A stretch of 64,000 bases of DNA from Paenibacillus guangzhouensis (GTDB lineage: Bacteria; Bacillota; Bacilli; Paenibacillales; Paenibacillaceae): contig NZ_CP045293.1 in NCBI RefSeq assembly GCF_009363075.1, positions 2,604,001 to 2,668,000 of the forward strand, read 5' to 3'. Below, one piece after another: positions 54,273-63,422 of the stretch. The notes under the pieces are model-generated. The model had not been told where the DNA came from. It was given only the letters and a program-made list of their open reading frames with translations, and searched no databases. The number at the start of each line of letters is the position of its first letter. The first letter of the stretch is position 1. A program made the translations under genes and the position numbers.

Positions 54273-54344
54273 ATCGATCACTCCTATCCTGCTCGTGCTA
54301 CTTTCCTCATATCTATCTATGTCAATTGTGTATTGGACAAAATA

Positions 54345-54361
54345 TTTTTCCTTAGTGCAAC
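54345..54361 (-). promoter_or_regulatory. Second MntR-box-like site
   Basis: GTTGCACTAAGGAAAAA on the minus strand resembles the MntR box (TTTGCCTTAAGGAAAC pattern). It lies about 70 bases upstream of the mntH start, downstream of the presumed promoter, where binding would block elongation or a second start. Confidence 0.5.
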
Positions 54362-54430
54362 TTTTGGTTAAAAAAATATAGGCCACTTCAACATCTTATT
54401 CAGAGACAATGCAAATGTTCTATACTCTAA

Positions 54431-54458
54431 ATTGTACTAGGGAAACTTTTTTTGTCAA
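54431..54458 (-). promoter_or_regulatory. mntH promoter with MntR-box-like operator
   Basis: TTGACA (54458-54453), a 16-base spacer and TACAAT (54436-54431) form a sigma-A promoter on the minus strand. The stretch read as TTGTACTAGGGAAAC on the plus strand (54432-54446) covers the -10 box and spacer and resembles MntR boxes. Confidence 0.68.
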
Positions 54459-54539
54459 TACCTAAACTTCGGCCCCTAACCAACAATTAAGCAAAGAATC
54501 CACGCCACACCTGCATTATTAGCTTTCGTTAGGTTAACA

Positions 54540-54572
54540 AAAAATCCTCCGCCCTGACAGGGACGAAGGATG
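54540..54572 (-). terminator. Terminator of the amino-acid transporter operon
   Basis: On the minus strand ATCCTTCGTCCC pairs, with one bulge and one wobble, with GGGCGGAGGAT and is followed by a T-run, shortly after the ATPase stop. Confidence 0.82.
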
Positions 54573-54585
54573 ATGTGGTTCTAGA

Positions 54586-55308
54586 TTAGAGTACCTTGCT
54601 AAGAAATTCTTGTGTACGCGGATGCTGCGGTGCACTGAATACGGTCTGCGGATCGCCTTCCTCGACGATCTTCCCGCCATCCATGAACACGATGCGGTCG
54701 CCAACTTCTCGCGCAAAGCCCATCTCGTGAGTTACGATGACCATTGTCATCCCTTGTGCCGCAAGGGATTTCATTACATCCAGCACTTCCCCGACCATTT
54801 CGGGATCGAGCGCTGATGTCGGCTCATCGAACAACATCACGTGCGGCTGCATCGCGAGTGCGCGGGCAATGGCGATACGCTGCTTCTGTCCACCGGATAA
54901 TTGCGAAGGATAGACATGCTTCTTATCTTCAAGCCCAACTTGGCGAAGTAAATCGAGCGCAATTTGCTCTGCCGAAGCTTTGTCCTTCTTCAATACCTTT
55001 ATTGGTGCAAGTGTAATATTATCTAAGACAGTCTTATGCGGGAATAAATTAAATTGCTGGAACACCATGCCCATTTTCTCGCGCGTGGCATTGATATTAT
55101 GCGATTTATCTGTGATTGCATCCCCTTCGAAATGAATCGTTCCTTTCGTAGGAACTTCCAGCAGATTGAGGCAACGTAGAAACGTACTTTTCCCCGATCC
55201 ACTCGGACCGATCACAACAACGACTTCCCCTTTTTCGATGGTCATGTCGATGCCTTTTAAGATTTCAAGCTTGCCATAATGTTTGTGCAGGTCTGTTACC
55301 TTAATCAC
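54586..55308 (-). CDS. Polar amino-acid ABC transporter ATP-binding protein (GlnQ-like)
   Basis: The 240-residue ATPase has Walker [10 protein letters not shown] at about residues 34-42, signature [15 protein letters not shown] near 135, Walker [15 protein letters not shown] near 158 and the H-loop [11 protein letters not shown]. The pattern [17 protein letters not shown] and length are those of GlnQ/ArtP-type subunits. It powers the fused binding-protein/permease encoded just upstream, with which it overlaps by eight bases. A dimer of it is expected to serve two fused permease chains. Exact amino acid not predictable. Confidence 0.94.
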   Translation of the reverse strand: MIKVTDLHKHYGKLEILKGIDMTIEKGEVVVVIGPSGSGKSTFLRCLNLLEVPTKGTIHFEGDAITDKSHNINATREKMGMVFQQFNLFPHKTVLDNITLAPIKVLKKDKASAEQIALDLLRQVGLEDKKHVYPSQLSGGQKQRIAIARALAMQPHVMLFDEPTSALDPEMVGEVLDVMKSLAAQGMTMVIVTHEMGFAREVGDRIVFMDGGKIVEEGDPQTVFSAPQHPRTQEFLSKVL

Positions 55309-56737
55309 TAGTCTTCAGCCTCCGTTCTGCAACTCCAAGGAGCTTGGAGCACGTAAATGTAAGAATGAAGTACAGCACAGCCGCAATAATAAGCGGCGGC
55401 AACCCTGCATAAGTGCTCCCACGTACAACTTCTTCTTGGAACATAATATCTGTAATCCCGATCAAGGATACGATGGACGATTCTTTAATAATGACCACGA
55501 ACTCGTTACCAATTGCCGGCAGCACTTGCTTCAAAGCTTGCGGCAAGATAATGTAACGCATCGCCATACTTTGCTTCATTCCAAGTGAGCGTGCGGCTTC
55601 CAACTGTCCTTTATCCACGGATTCAATCCCAGCACGGAAGATCTCAGCGAGATACGCTGCACTGTTCAGGGACAATGCGATTGCGCCTGCAATGAATTTA
55701 GGGAACTCAATGCCGATGGACGGCAGCCCGAAGTAGATAATGAACAATTGAACCATCAGCGGTGTGCCGCGTAAAAATTCGATGTAAGCGACGGCAATCC
55801 ATTTCAGCGGCTTGATTCGCGAACGGCGCATCAGAACAAGAATGACACCAAGAATAAAGCCGAATACTACCGTAACGAGTGATAACAGTAATGTCCACAA
55901 TACCCCTTTGAGGAACGTCGATTTATATTGTGTGAATAGAGACCAAATGTTCGTGTCGCCTTCTTCGGCCAACTTCGTCGCATCCGTAACGTATTTCTTC
56001 ACTTTATCTTCACTAAGTAAGCGATCGATCGACTTATTCAATTGACCGACAAGCTCTTCGCGTCCTTTCTTCACTGCGATCGCATAGCCATTATCTTCGG
56101 ATGTCGGATGGGCTTCGGCAATCGCTAACGTCGGACGATTCTTCTCATATGATTCCGCAACAGGCAGCTCTACGATCAGAGCATCTACACGTTTGGACTC
56201 GAGGCTAAGCAGGATATCAGACATTTTACTCAGTGCATCGACCTTGGCATTCGGAATTGAACGAGCGATGTCTTCATAGATGGTTGATTTCTGAGCCCCA
56301 ATGTTCTTGCCTTCGAGATCAGCCATCGTCTTGAATTTATCTTTATCATCAGCACGTACCAAGACGGCTTGATCTGAAGTATAGTAAATCGATGTAAAGT
56401 CCACATTCTTCTTACGTTCTTCTGTCGGATTCATCGCTGCCATCGCGATATCAATCTTACCGGAGTTTAGCGCAAGCAGCAGACTATCGAACTTCATATC
56501 TTCAATGACGAGCTCTGCACCCATATCCTTCGCGAGCTCTTTGGCGATCTCGATATCAAACCCTACGATTTCATCCGTACCGTTTATTTTCTTATGAAAC
56601 TCATACGGAGGGTAATCCGCACTTGTACCGAGTACCAATTTTTTACTGTTTGTTGATTGTTCGGTCGGTGATCCGCTACACCCAGCAATCAATAGGACTG
56701 TTAATAAACATGCAAGTAATGCGCTAATTCTTTTCAT
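55301..56737 (-). CDS. Fused substrate-binding protein and permease of an amino-acid ABC transporter
   Basis: The 478-residue protein begins as a lipoprotein (LLIAGC near residue 18), continues with a complete type 3 solute-binding domain (about 30-255: [50 protein letters not shown]) and ends with a HisM/GlnP permease with several helices (about 270-478: [20 protein letters not shown], the E-A-A loop that docks to the ATPase). Such fusions are known in Bacillota and allow two binding domains per complex. The ATG at 56737 has AGAGG upstream. The substrate is probably glutamine, arginine or another polar amino acid. Confidence 0.93.
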   Translation of the reverse strand: MKRISALLACLLTVLLIAGCSGSPTEQSTNSKKLVLGTSADYPPYEFHKKINGTDEIVGFDIEIAKELAKDMGAELVIEDMKFDSLLLALNSGKIDIAMAAMNPTEERKKNVDFTSIYYTSDQAVLVRADDKDKFKTMADLEGKNIGAQKSTIYEDIARSIPNAKVDALSKMSDILLSLESKRVDALIVELPVAESYEKNRPTLAIAEAHPTSEDNGYAIAVKKGREELVGQLNKSIDRLLSEDKVKKYVTDATKLAEEGDTNIWSLFTQYKSTFLKGVLWTLLLSLVTVVFGFILGVILVLMRRSRIKPLKWIAVAYIEFLRGTPLMVQLFIIYFGLPSIGIEFPKFIAGAIALSLNSAAYLAEIFRAGIESVDKGQLEAARSLGMKQSMAMRYIILPQALKQVLPAIGNEFVVIIKESSIVSLIGITDIMFQEEVVRGSTYAGLPPLIIAAVLYFILTFTCSKLLGVAERRLKTSD

Positions 56738-56779
56738 TCGATCAATCCTCTTATGTCTTTTTATCATGGTGCAAGGAGA

Positions 56780-56808
56780 ATTATACGTTATCATGCATGA
56801 ATATACAA
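56780..56808 (-). promoter_or_regulatory. Promoter of the amino-acid transporter operon
   Basis: TTGTAT (56808-56803), a 17-base spacer and TATAAT (56785-56780) lie on the minus strand about 43 bases before the start codon. Two copies of TCGAAAATA about 30 bases apart upstream of it may bind a regulator. Confidence 0.75.
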
Positions 56809-56957
56809 CACTTATTTTCGACATTTTTCGCACTTTCCATAGTTTACCTATTTTCGATAAATATAACGACGGTCAATTCCTAAATCATGGATTGAACATG
56901 ACTTCATCATCATTTTAGAATGCCCTTCCATCTCATCGACCATGCTCCATTTTCCAC

Positions 56958-56996
56958 GCCAAAAAGGCGATACTTATCCGTATAAGTACCGCCTTG
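56958..56996 (-). terminator. Terminator of the two-component operon
   Basis: On the minus strand AAGGCG-TACTTAT pairs with ATAAGTA-CGCCTT around an ACGG loop and is followed by five T, about 40 bases after the kinase stop. Confidence 0.85.
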
Positions 56997-57034
56997 CCTA
57001 TTCGTAAATGATTCATATCGACGCGTCATACGCA

Positions 57035-58486
57035 TCATGCTTCAGCCTGGTCCTCTTCGACGTCCTGGATGAGTTCATGTACTTTGTCGCATTTCGGCAA
57101 CGAGACAATAACCGATGTCCCTTCACCCGATATGCTCGTGATCGTCAACGTCCCTCCGTGTTGTTCGACGAGCTCTCTTGTGATCGCCAGTCCTAATCCC
57201 GTACCTCCGCCGAGCGGATTGACCTGATAGAACTTCTCTGTCACCTTGGTAATATGCTCCTGCGTAATTCCGATTCCCGTATCTCGGACTGTTACAATAC
57301 ATTCTTTGGGCTCATATTCAATGTGAATGAAGATGTTCGACTGAACATGCGAGAACTTCAGTGCATTGTCGATAATGTTCAAGAATACTTGTTTCAACCG
57401 GTTGAAATCGCCGATGATTGGCACAGGTACGCCACTAACATTTATCGTAAGCCGGACTTGTTTCTGCTCTGCCTTGGTTCGAACTTGAAGCTTCGTCTCC
57501 GTTAATAATCCGACAATATCTACCGGATCTTGATGGAGCTTCACTTCCTTCTGCTGCAGTCGTGAGAAATCCAGCAGTTCCTCAACCAGTCCAATCAATC
57601 GATCCGTCTCCTTAGCAATGATCGTCATGCCAAGCTTCGTCTCTTCTGGATCAGAGAAATTGCCGGACACGAGGGTCTCCGTCCACCCTTTGATCCCAGT
57701 TAACGGGGTACGGAGCTCATGAGAAATCGAAGATACGAAATCATTCTTTACCTTATCGCTGCGGACGATTTCTTCCGCCATATAGTTCAGCGATGACGCT
57801 AGTTCACCAAGCTCATAGCGATAATCCCCTTCAACCCGTACATCAAACCGTCCCTTCGCCATCTGTGCCGAGAACGCAGTAATATTGTTTATCGGTTTGA
57901 CGATCGAATTTGCAAGACCAAAGCTGATGAGCAGTACCACCGCTAGAACGACAATCCCCACTGCGACGGAAATGAGAATAATATTCGAAATTTTATTATT
58001 AATGGATTCAAGGGAAGTCACATAACGCAGAATATAGATCGTCTGGCCTTGATCCATAAGCGGTGTCGAGACAGCCATGACGTGCTCACCCGTCCCAACC
58101 TGGCTTCCTATCCATCTTCCTTGATTCCCATGCACCGCCTGTGAAATATCGGAAGTCTGGATGCCTTTCTCCACTTGGAATCCGGATGAACTAATCAGCA
58201 CATCGCCTCGTGTATTTAAGACCTGCAGCTCCGCATTCTCCAGATTGAACATTTTCAGAATATCGGGTAAATAATTCGGATCGTTCTCCGAAGCATAGGA
58301 CACACCAACGAACTTCTGATAATACGAAGTGGCTTGATTCGCATGATTGGACATGTAGTTCGAAATCGTATTGTAATAATAGGACTGAATCGAGATCATG
58401 AAGATCACTTCGACGATCATAATCGTCAAGAATACGACGATGAAATAATGCATGACGACGGATCGCCGCAATCCTTTCTTAAACAT
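57035..58486 (-). CDS. Sensor histidine kinase (HAMP, HisKA)
   Basis: The 483-residue membrane kinase has a first helix at about residues 12-34, an extracellular sensor region (about 35-165), a second helix at about 168-190, a HAMP linker (191-245), the phosphoacceptor block SSISHELRTPLTG with His256, and an ATP domain with the N box NIIDNALKFS, G1 DTGIGI and G2 GGGTGLGLAI. It overlaps the response-regulator gene by eight bases; the ATG at 58486 has GGAAG upstream. The signal is unknown; deacetylase and VCBS-like lipoprotein genes upstream suggest envelope sensing. Confidence 0.93.
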   Translation of the reverse strand: MFKKGLRRSVVMHYFIVVFLTIMIVEVIFMISIQSYYYNTISNYMSNHANQATSYYQKFVGVSYASENDPNYLPDILKMFNLENAELQVLNTRGDVLISSSGFQVEKGIQTSDISQAVHGNQGRWIGSQVGTGEHVMAVSTPLMDQGQTIYILRYVTSLESINNKISNIILISVAVGIVVLAVVLLISFGLANSIVKPINNITAFSAQMAKGRFDVRVEGDYRYELGELASSLNYMAEEIVRSDKVKNDFVSSISHELRTPLTGIKGWTETLVSGNFSDPEETKLGMTIIAKETDRLIGLVEELLDFSRLQQKEVKLHQDPVDIVGLLTETKLQVRTKAEQKQVRLTINVSGVPVPIIGDFNRLKQVFLNIIDNALKFSHVQSNIFIHIEYEPKECIVTVRDTGIGITQEHITKVTEKFYQVNPLGGGTGLGLAITRELVEQHGGTLTITSISGEGTSVIVSLPKCDKVHELIQDVEEDQAEA

Positions 58487-59180
58487 GTCTGCTTCCTTTC
58501 CACTTGTATCCATGTCCCCACACGGTCTCGATGAACATCGGTGTCGATGGGTCGTCCTCTAGCTTCTGACGCAATCTGCGGATATTCACATCAACGATTT
58601 TAGGGTCTCCCATATATTCCTTGCCCCAGACATGGTCCAGCAGCACATCACGACTTAACGGCACGTCCTCCCGCTCTAAGAACAATTGAATCAAGGAGAA
58701 TTCGGTTGGCGTTAACTCAATAATTTGATGGTTCTTCTTAAATTGCTTCGCGATCAAGTCAAGGGTAAACGGCCCCGATTCGAAGCTAATCTTCGCACCG
58801 GACTCACTGTGTACATTGACTCGGCGGAGCAAGGATTGAATCCGAGCGATGAGTTCCGTTGGACTAAACGGCTTACTGACATGATCATCTGCACCGACGG
58901 AGAGAGCATAGACCTTGTCCTGTTCTTGCACCTTTGCTGTTAAGAAAATTATGCCGATCCGCTCGTTCGTCTCCCGAATTTTGCGACATACCTCAAACCC
59001 GTCTATGCCAGGAACCATCACATCCAGCAATGCAATATCAAACGTAGGATCCGCGTAGAATTTCTCCAGCGCTTCCTCTCCGGTCGCAGCTTCAACAACT
59101 TCAAGCCCATTTCGTTTTAAGTTAATCACGATAAAACTGCGAATCGATTCTTCATCTTCAAGAATAAGAACTTTACTCAT
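58479..59180 (-). CDS. OmpR/PhoB-family response regulator
   Basis: The 233-residue protein has a receiver domain with the phosphoacceptor Asp53 (ALLDVMVPGIDGF), acidic pocket EDE at residues 8-10 and switch residues TA and K near 81 and 103, then a winged-helix DNA-binding domain (about 130-230: IELTPTEFSLIQLFLEREDV, VDVNIRRLRQKLEDD). It is paired with the kinase gene that overlaps its 3' end. Target promoters are not identified. A lipoprotein gene lies six bases upstream, so the four genes likely form one operon. Confidence 0.95.
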   Translation of the reverse strand: MSKVLILEDEESIRSFIVINLKRNGLEVVEAATGEEALEKFYADPTFDIALLDVMVPGIDGFEVCRKIRETNERIGIIFLTAKVQEQDKVYALSVGADDHVSKPFSPTELIARIQSLLRRVNVHSESGAKISFESGPFTLDLIAKQFKKNHQIIELTPTEFSLIQLFLEREDVPLSRDVLLDHVWGKEYMGDPKIVDVNIRRLRQKLEDDPSTPMFIETVWGHGYKWKGSRHV

Positions 59181-59186
59181 GATATG

Positions 59187-60467
59187 TCACCTCTTCGTTA
59201 TTTCAATTGGCGTGAGTTCAATATTTCCTTTGCCTGAACTCAAATCGTAACTGCTGCGGAGTCCGATAATATGTTCCTCGGTTCTCGCGAGCATCTTCCA
59301 TCCGGTATGACTCTTCTCCCATGCAGATAATGAGAAGAATCGGATCTCGGCCATCGTCTCTCCTGTATCGATGTTGATGAAGTTCAGATACTCTTCCAAG
59401 ATCGATCTTCGAGAAATCGTCACTTTATGATGCCACTCCGGAGGGAAATTGAAATAGAACCGATCTTGTAAATCCCGATACTGCTCAAGCACGAATTTAA
59501 GTCCATGATCTCCATCCCATTTATGATACGTCATGAACCATGGGATCGAGGCAAGGCTCATATCTTCCCAGCCATAAGGCGTCTCCATCATGGCAATCTC
59601 CAGAATCCCGTCCTTATCCTCATCGGAACTGTACGTGGCATAGGGCTTATACGTCTGCTCGGATGATAGCACCTTCGTAAGCTTATTATCCTTCATAATA
59701 ACAACATCCGTATAGGCGGAATGTGCCCCTACAGAAGCATCGAGAACGATCCCTTGGACATCCTCTGATACCTTCCCTGTTACGACGTTGTAATACACAT
59801 TGACGCTCGGGTCGAGCTGTAGGGAGCTGAACGGCTCGAACTTCCCTGTAATTTCATTATATTGAATCGATGTCAGTTCTGCCGTCTGACCTTGCTTGAA
59901 GTTCAAGACGCTAATCTCGAACTTTCCGTCGCCGTTCAAATCGTTAATGACATAAGAGGAGTATGGCTTCTCCAGCATTTTAATTAATTGATTATCTTTG
60001 TAAGAATAGACAATAAGACCTTTCTGTACCTCGGTATCACCACTCGAATACCCAACAATCATCTCAATGCTCCCATCATGGGTGACATCGACCAAATCGA
60101 AGGAATCAAGTTCAAAGCCTTCGCCATCAAAATCCAATTTCTTACGCCACGTATCCCCGTTGTTCTCCCAGATCATCCCATGAATTCGTACGGCTTGATC
60201 CGGCGTACGGTAGAATACAACAGCTTCACTGATGCCATCATGATTCAGGTCCGTAATCCGAATGGCGCTCGTATCGTTAATATTCGTCGGCCGAATGATC
60301 GAGCCTCCCTCGGGTAGATCAGCCATGATCAGGCTGTGTAGATTTTCTTTGTCATCAGGCAACCTTGGAATACTCATGAGTGCCCGTGGGTCTTTCGTTA
60401 TATCACAGCCGCTCAGCACGATCATCAGGCAGCAGAATAGGAGAATAGCGGACAACCTATATTTCAA
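59187..60467 (-). CDS. Lipoprotein with VCBS/FG-GAP-like repeats
   Basis: The 426-residue protein has a lipobox VLSGC near residue 20 and repeated D-x-D/N-x-D-G calcium-loop motifs: TDLNHDGISEAV near 70, VDVTHDGSIEMIV near 125, NDLNGDGKFEISV near 170, and DEDKDGILEIAM near 285. These are the blade motifs of a beta-propeller like VCBS/integrin-alpha repeats, which bind calcium and often glycans. The start is probably a TTG at 60467. Located between a deacetylase and a two-component system on one strand, it may be the surface sensor or glycan-binding part of that module. Confidence 0.78.
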   Translation of the reverse strand: MKYRLSAILLFCCLMIVLSGCDITKDPRALMSIPRLPDDKENLHSLIMADLPEGGSIIRPTNINDTSAIRITDLNHDGISEAVVFYRTPDQAVRIHGMIWENNGDTWRKKLDFDGEGFELDSFDLVDVTHDGSIEMIVGYSSGDTEVQKGLIVYSYKDNQLIKMLEKPYSSYVINDLNGDGKFEISVLNFKQGQTAELTSIQYNEITGKFEPFSSLQLDPSVNVYYNVVTGKVSEDVQGIVLDASVGAHSAYTDVVIMKDNKLTKVLSSEQTYKPYATYSSDEDKDGILEIAMMETPYGWEDMSLASIPWFMTYHKWDGDHGLKFVLEQYRDLQDRFYFNFPPEWHHKVTISRRSILEEYLNFINIDTGETMAEIRFFSLSAWEKSHTGWKMLARTEEHIIGLRSSYDLSSGKGNIELTPIEITKR

Positions 60468-60499
60468 CCTTGATCACGCTCCCTTATTTCACCTTGCCA

Positions 60500-61462
60500 T
60501 TAGCCTTTACTGAATTGAATCGGTTTAAGCGTCTCATCTAATGTCTTGAACTGATATCCACGATCTTTGAGGAACTTCAACACTTGCGGCAAATGCTTAA
60601 GTGTCTCCTTCCGATCATGCATGAGAATGACCGGCGATATATTTTTCTTCTCGAGTCCGAGTACTTCTTTCTTCACGGTTTCGACATAACGCGCATCTTT
60701 ATATTTCCAATCGAGACTATCAACATTCCAGTCCCAAAGCGTAAACCCAGCATCTTTTACAGCTTTCATATAGTCCTTCTTCATATAGGGAGCACTGCCA
60801 TAAGGCGTGCGGATTAGCCATGTATCTTCGCCAGTCAATTTCTTGATGGTCTTCTGTCCTGCAGCCATCTCGCTTACAACCGATGTTCTTGATGCATAGT
60901 ACTTCTTCACCTGATGCGAGACGCCATGCATAGCCGGCATGTGGCCCTCTTGGACTAAACGCTTCACAGCATCCGGGTACCTGCGCATATTCGGTTCTAG
61001 CATGAAAAAGGTTGCTTCGACATTGTACTCTTCGAGGACGTCGAGTAATCCCATCGTATATGGGCTCGCTCCATCATCAAATGTAATATAAGCAATTTTG
61101 CCAACAAGCGGTTTCGTTGCTTTTTCTTTATCAGAATGCTTCGCATCCGGAAGCTTCGGCTTCTCTGATTCTTGCTTCTGATCTGGTTTGTTCGTCTGCT
61201 TCTTCTTGTCCTCCGTAGAACGTGGTGGTTGTTTCTTCGTCTCATCTTTCTTCTCGTTGTCCTTCTGCGTTGTTGAAGGCTCTGAAGGCTCCTTGGCCTC
61301 GCCAGGCGTATACGTCGAGGTGGTAACGCTCGGTGACGGCGCCTCCGTTAAGTTGCTTTTCACTTGAACCTTTGATGAATCTCCCAAAACAGTCATTTGA
61401 AAAATAACATAGGCACACGCGATCAGCATGATTACTAGCGCTAGCTTCGTCTTGTTTTTCAT
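60500..61462 (-). CDS. Membrane-anchored polysaccharide deacetylase (CE4)
   Basis: The 320-residue protein has an N-terminal signal anchor (about residues 5-26), a low-complexity Lys/Glu/Pro/Thr linker (about 35-118) and a NodB deacetylase domain (about 120-315). Motifs are ITFDDGASPYT, MHGVSHQV with the paired His, IRTPYGSAPY, WDWNVDSLDW and ILMHD. It removes acetyl groups from N-acetylglucosamine in peptidoglycan or another glycan outside the cell, often raising lysozyme resistance. It heads an operon with a VCBS-like lipoprotein and a two-component system. Confidence 0.92.
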   Translation of the reverse strand: MKNKTKLALVIMLIACAYVIFQMTVLGDSSKVQVKSNLTEAPSPSVTTSTYTPGEAKEPSEPSTTQKDNEKKDETKKQPPRSTEDKKKQTNKPDQKQESEKPKLPDAKHSDKEKATKPLVGKIAYITFDDGASPYTMGLLDVLEEYNVEATFFMLEPNMRRYPDAVKRLVQEGHMPAMHGVSHQVKKYYASRTSVVSEMAAGQKTIKKLTGEDTWLIRTPYGSAPYMKKDYMKAVKDAGFTLWDWNVDSLDWKYKDARYVETVKKEVLGLEKKNISPVILMHDRKETLKHLPQVLKFLKDRGYQFKTLDETLKPIQFSKG

Positions 61463-61532
61463 ATTGATCTCATCCTATTCTATGTAATCTAATCTATCAT
61501 TACACCTCTCAAATTATAGAGTAGCACAGCAA

Positions 61533-61581
61533 AAAAAGAGTGACAAAGACATTACAATACTCGTCATTTCGATCACTCTTT
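61533..61581 (-). terminator. Terminator of the orphan ABC ATPase gene
   Basis: On the minus strand AAAGAGTGA pairs with TCACTCTTT over a long loop that may pair further, followed by seven T. It lies about 20 bases after the stop. Confidence 0.8.
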
Positions 61582-61600
61582 CGACATCACTTGGCATCGT

Positions 61601-62329
61601 TTAATTAAATATTTTATTCTTCTCCGCCTGCATCAGTCGGCGTCCCTTCACATCGACAACGATCTTCCCTTCGGATAACCCGATTAACCGGCTCGCGTAC
61701 CGTTCTGCCAGTTCAACCTGCTGAATGACCGCAATCACCGTGATTCGTTGCTCTTTGCATAGCTTCTGGAACTCTTGCATCACCGAATCGACGGATTTGG
61801 GGTCGAGTCCAAGCACGGGTTCGTCCGCTAGAATGACTTTCGCTCCATGCACGAGCGCTCGGGCTAGAGCAACGCGCTGCCGTTCGCCGCCACTTAACTG
61901 TTCTACCTTCAGCTTCGCCTTATCTAGCAGTCCGACTTGCTCAATCATATCCATCGCGCCCATATAATCATCGGAACGCACCATACCTGTCGCCATGCGC
62001 CATAATGGCGTTTGATGAACTTGACCAATCAGGACGTTCTTCAGCGCCGTCTTCTTCGGATGAAGCATCGGGCTCTGCTCGATATAGGCACATTCACGTC
62101 GAACTTTGCGCGTACCGGCGAATTTGTTCGCGAAAATATCCATATCGTCGACGATATACTTCCCCGAAGTCCATTTTTCGCGTAGCGCCAGACATTTCAA
62201 GAACGTGGATTTACCACTGCCGCTTGGACCTATGATCGCAATAAATTCTCCTTCTTCTACTTCAAGGCTAATATGATCAAGGATTGTCGATTCAGGTATT
62301 TTTTTCAACAATTTTTCAACTTTCATCAT
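61601..62329 (-). CDS. Stand-alone ABC ATPase, PhnC-like
   Basis: The 242-residue protein is a complete ABC ATPase: Walker [10 protein letters not shown] near residue 35, Q-loop in IEQSPMLHPKK, signature LSGGERQRVALARAL near 140, Walker B VILADEPVLGLDP. An insertion-type loop near 100-120 (GQVHQTPLWRMATG) resembles PhnC of phosphonate transporters. No permease or binding protein is encoded in the window, so it is an orphan or pairs with a distant one. The ATG at 62329 follows AAGGAG. It is divergent from an ArsR-like gene, with 126 bases between. Confidence 0.85.
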   Translation of the reverse strand: MMKVEKLLKKIPESTILDHISLEVEEGEFIAIIGPSGSGKSTFLKCLALREKWTSGKYIVDDMDIFANKFAGTRKVRRECAYIEQSPMLHPKKTALKNVLIGQVHQTPLWRMATGMVRSDDYMGAMDMIEQVGLLDKAKLKVEQLSGGERQRVALARALVHGAKVILADEPVLGLDPKSVDSVMQEFQKLCKEQRITVIAVIQQVELAERYASRLIGLSEGKIVVDVKGRRLMQAEKNKIFN

Positions 62330-62455
62330 CACGTTATTCTCCTTCTGTAGAACTATCGTTATACTGAACATAATAGTGGACAATTCGCTGTAAAACAAGC
62401 CATAATAACAAGAGCAGTTCTATGAACTGTGACTTGTATGGGAGGAATTTGAATC

Positions 62456-63370
62456 ATGAGTTATCAGATCAAAGTCTATCATTCTTCAATGTACGAACTA
62501 CTGTGCAGCTTCTTAATATATACGACGCGGAAGTGGACTGATGATTTAGATTGGGGCAAGGAATGGATTGATGACGTATCCCACAAGCTCGATCCGACAA
62601 TCGTTGCACAAATCGACACCTATCGTTCGTCTGAAATGATAGACTACGATATTCTCTATTTGTGGACGATTCAGCGTGAGCCGGAAACAGATGTCCCTTC
62701 GTGCATTGCCTATCTTGAGACTTGTCCGCTGGACGAGCTGTATGCGCAGACCACACCTTATGTTGACGATGTGACCATTGAAGAAGTTGCGCGTATTCGC
62801 GATTCCTATACACCATTGATCAAAGCATGGTACGAGCAATATTTTGCTAAGATTGAGCATACTATAATACCGCTTCTTGAAGAAGATGCGAAGGAGAAGC
62901 AGCAGCTCATCTCCAAGATGGATCCGATCGACCTTGTCGAATATGCGACGAATGGTGTCGTCGTTGAGCCGCTTGATCACTTACATACGATTGTCCTCAT
63001 GCCGATGATTCATAGCCGTCCCGTGAACTATTATGTCAAGTTAAATGGGATGCTCTTGATTCAATACGCGATCGACTTGCCGGAGACCGATGAACTTCAA
63101 GTGCCCATTGGACTAGCTCGCTTCACACGTGCGCTGTCCGATCCGAAGCGATTGTTGATCTTGCGCTACCTCGCTCAAGAATTGCGTACAACATCCGAAA
63201 TCGCCGAGATCATGCAAATGACCCCCGAAGCAGTCGGTTCGCATATTCGCATTTTACGCGTCGCAGGATTACTGCGCACACATTTGAATGATGAGAAGGA
63301 GAAATACAGTATTCGTGCAGACGGCATTGCAGAAATGCAGCTCTTCTTAGAGTCGTACTTACGTCTCTAG
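62456..63370 (+). CDS. ArsR-like winged-helix regulator with large N-terminal domain
   Basis: The 304-residue protein has a typical ArsR winged helix only at the C-terminus (about residues 220-300: LSDPKRLLILRYLAQELRTT, MQMTPEAVGSHIRILRVAGL). The N-terminal 210 residues are helical and acidic, with no metal-binding Cys pattern, recalling DUF5937-type sensor regions in long ArsR-like proteins of Bacillota. It probably controls the divergent ATPase gene or the downstream HAD gene, which starts 52 bases later. GGGAGG precedes the ATG. The ligand is unknown. Confidence 0.85.
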   Translation: MSYQIKVYHSSMYELLCSFLIYTTRKWTDDLDWGKEWIDDVSHKLDPTIVAQIDTYRSSEMIDYDILYLWTIQREPETDVPSCIAYLETCPLDELYAQTTPYVDDVTIEEVARIRDSYTPLIKAWYEQYFAKIEHTIIPLLEEDAKEKQQLISKMDPIDLVEYATNGVVVEPLDHLHTIVLMPMIHSRPVNYYVKLNGMLLIQYAIDLPETDELQVPIGLARFTRALSDPKRLLILRYLAQELRTTSEIAEIMQMTPEAVGSHIRILRVAGLLRTHLNDEKEKYSIRADGIAEMQLFLESYLRL

Positions 63371-63422
63371 GCCCTGCACATCTCCTACGCAACAACTGCT
63401 CTCAGAAAGGAGTGAAATCACG

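Noticed and set aside
54273-54470. Manganese riboswitch (yybP-ykoY) before mntH
   Set aside because: The conserved loops of that class are absent; the region is better explained by MntR-box-like sites.
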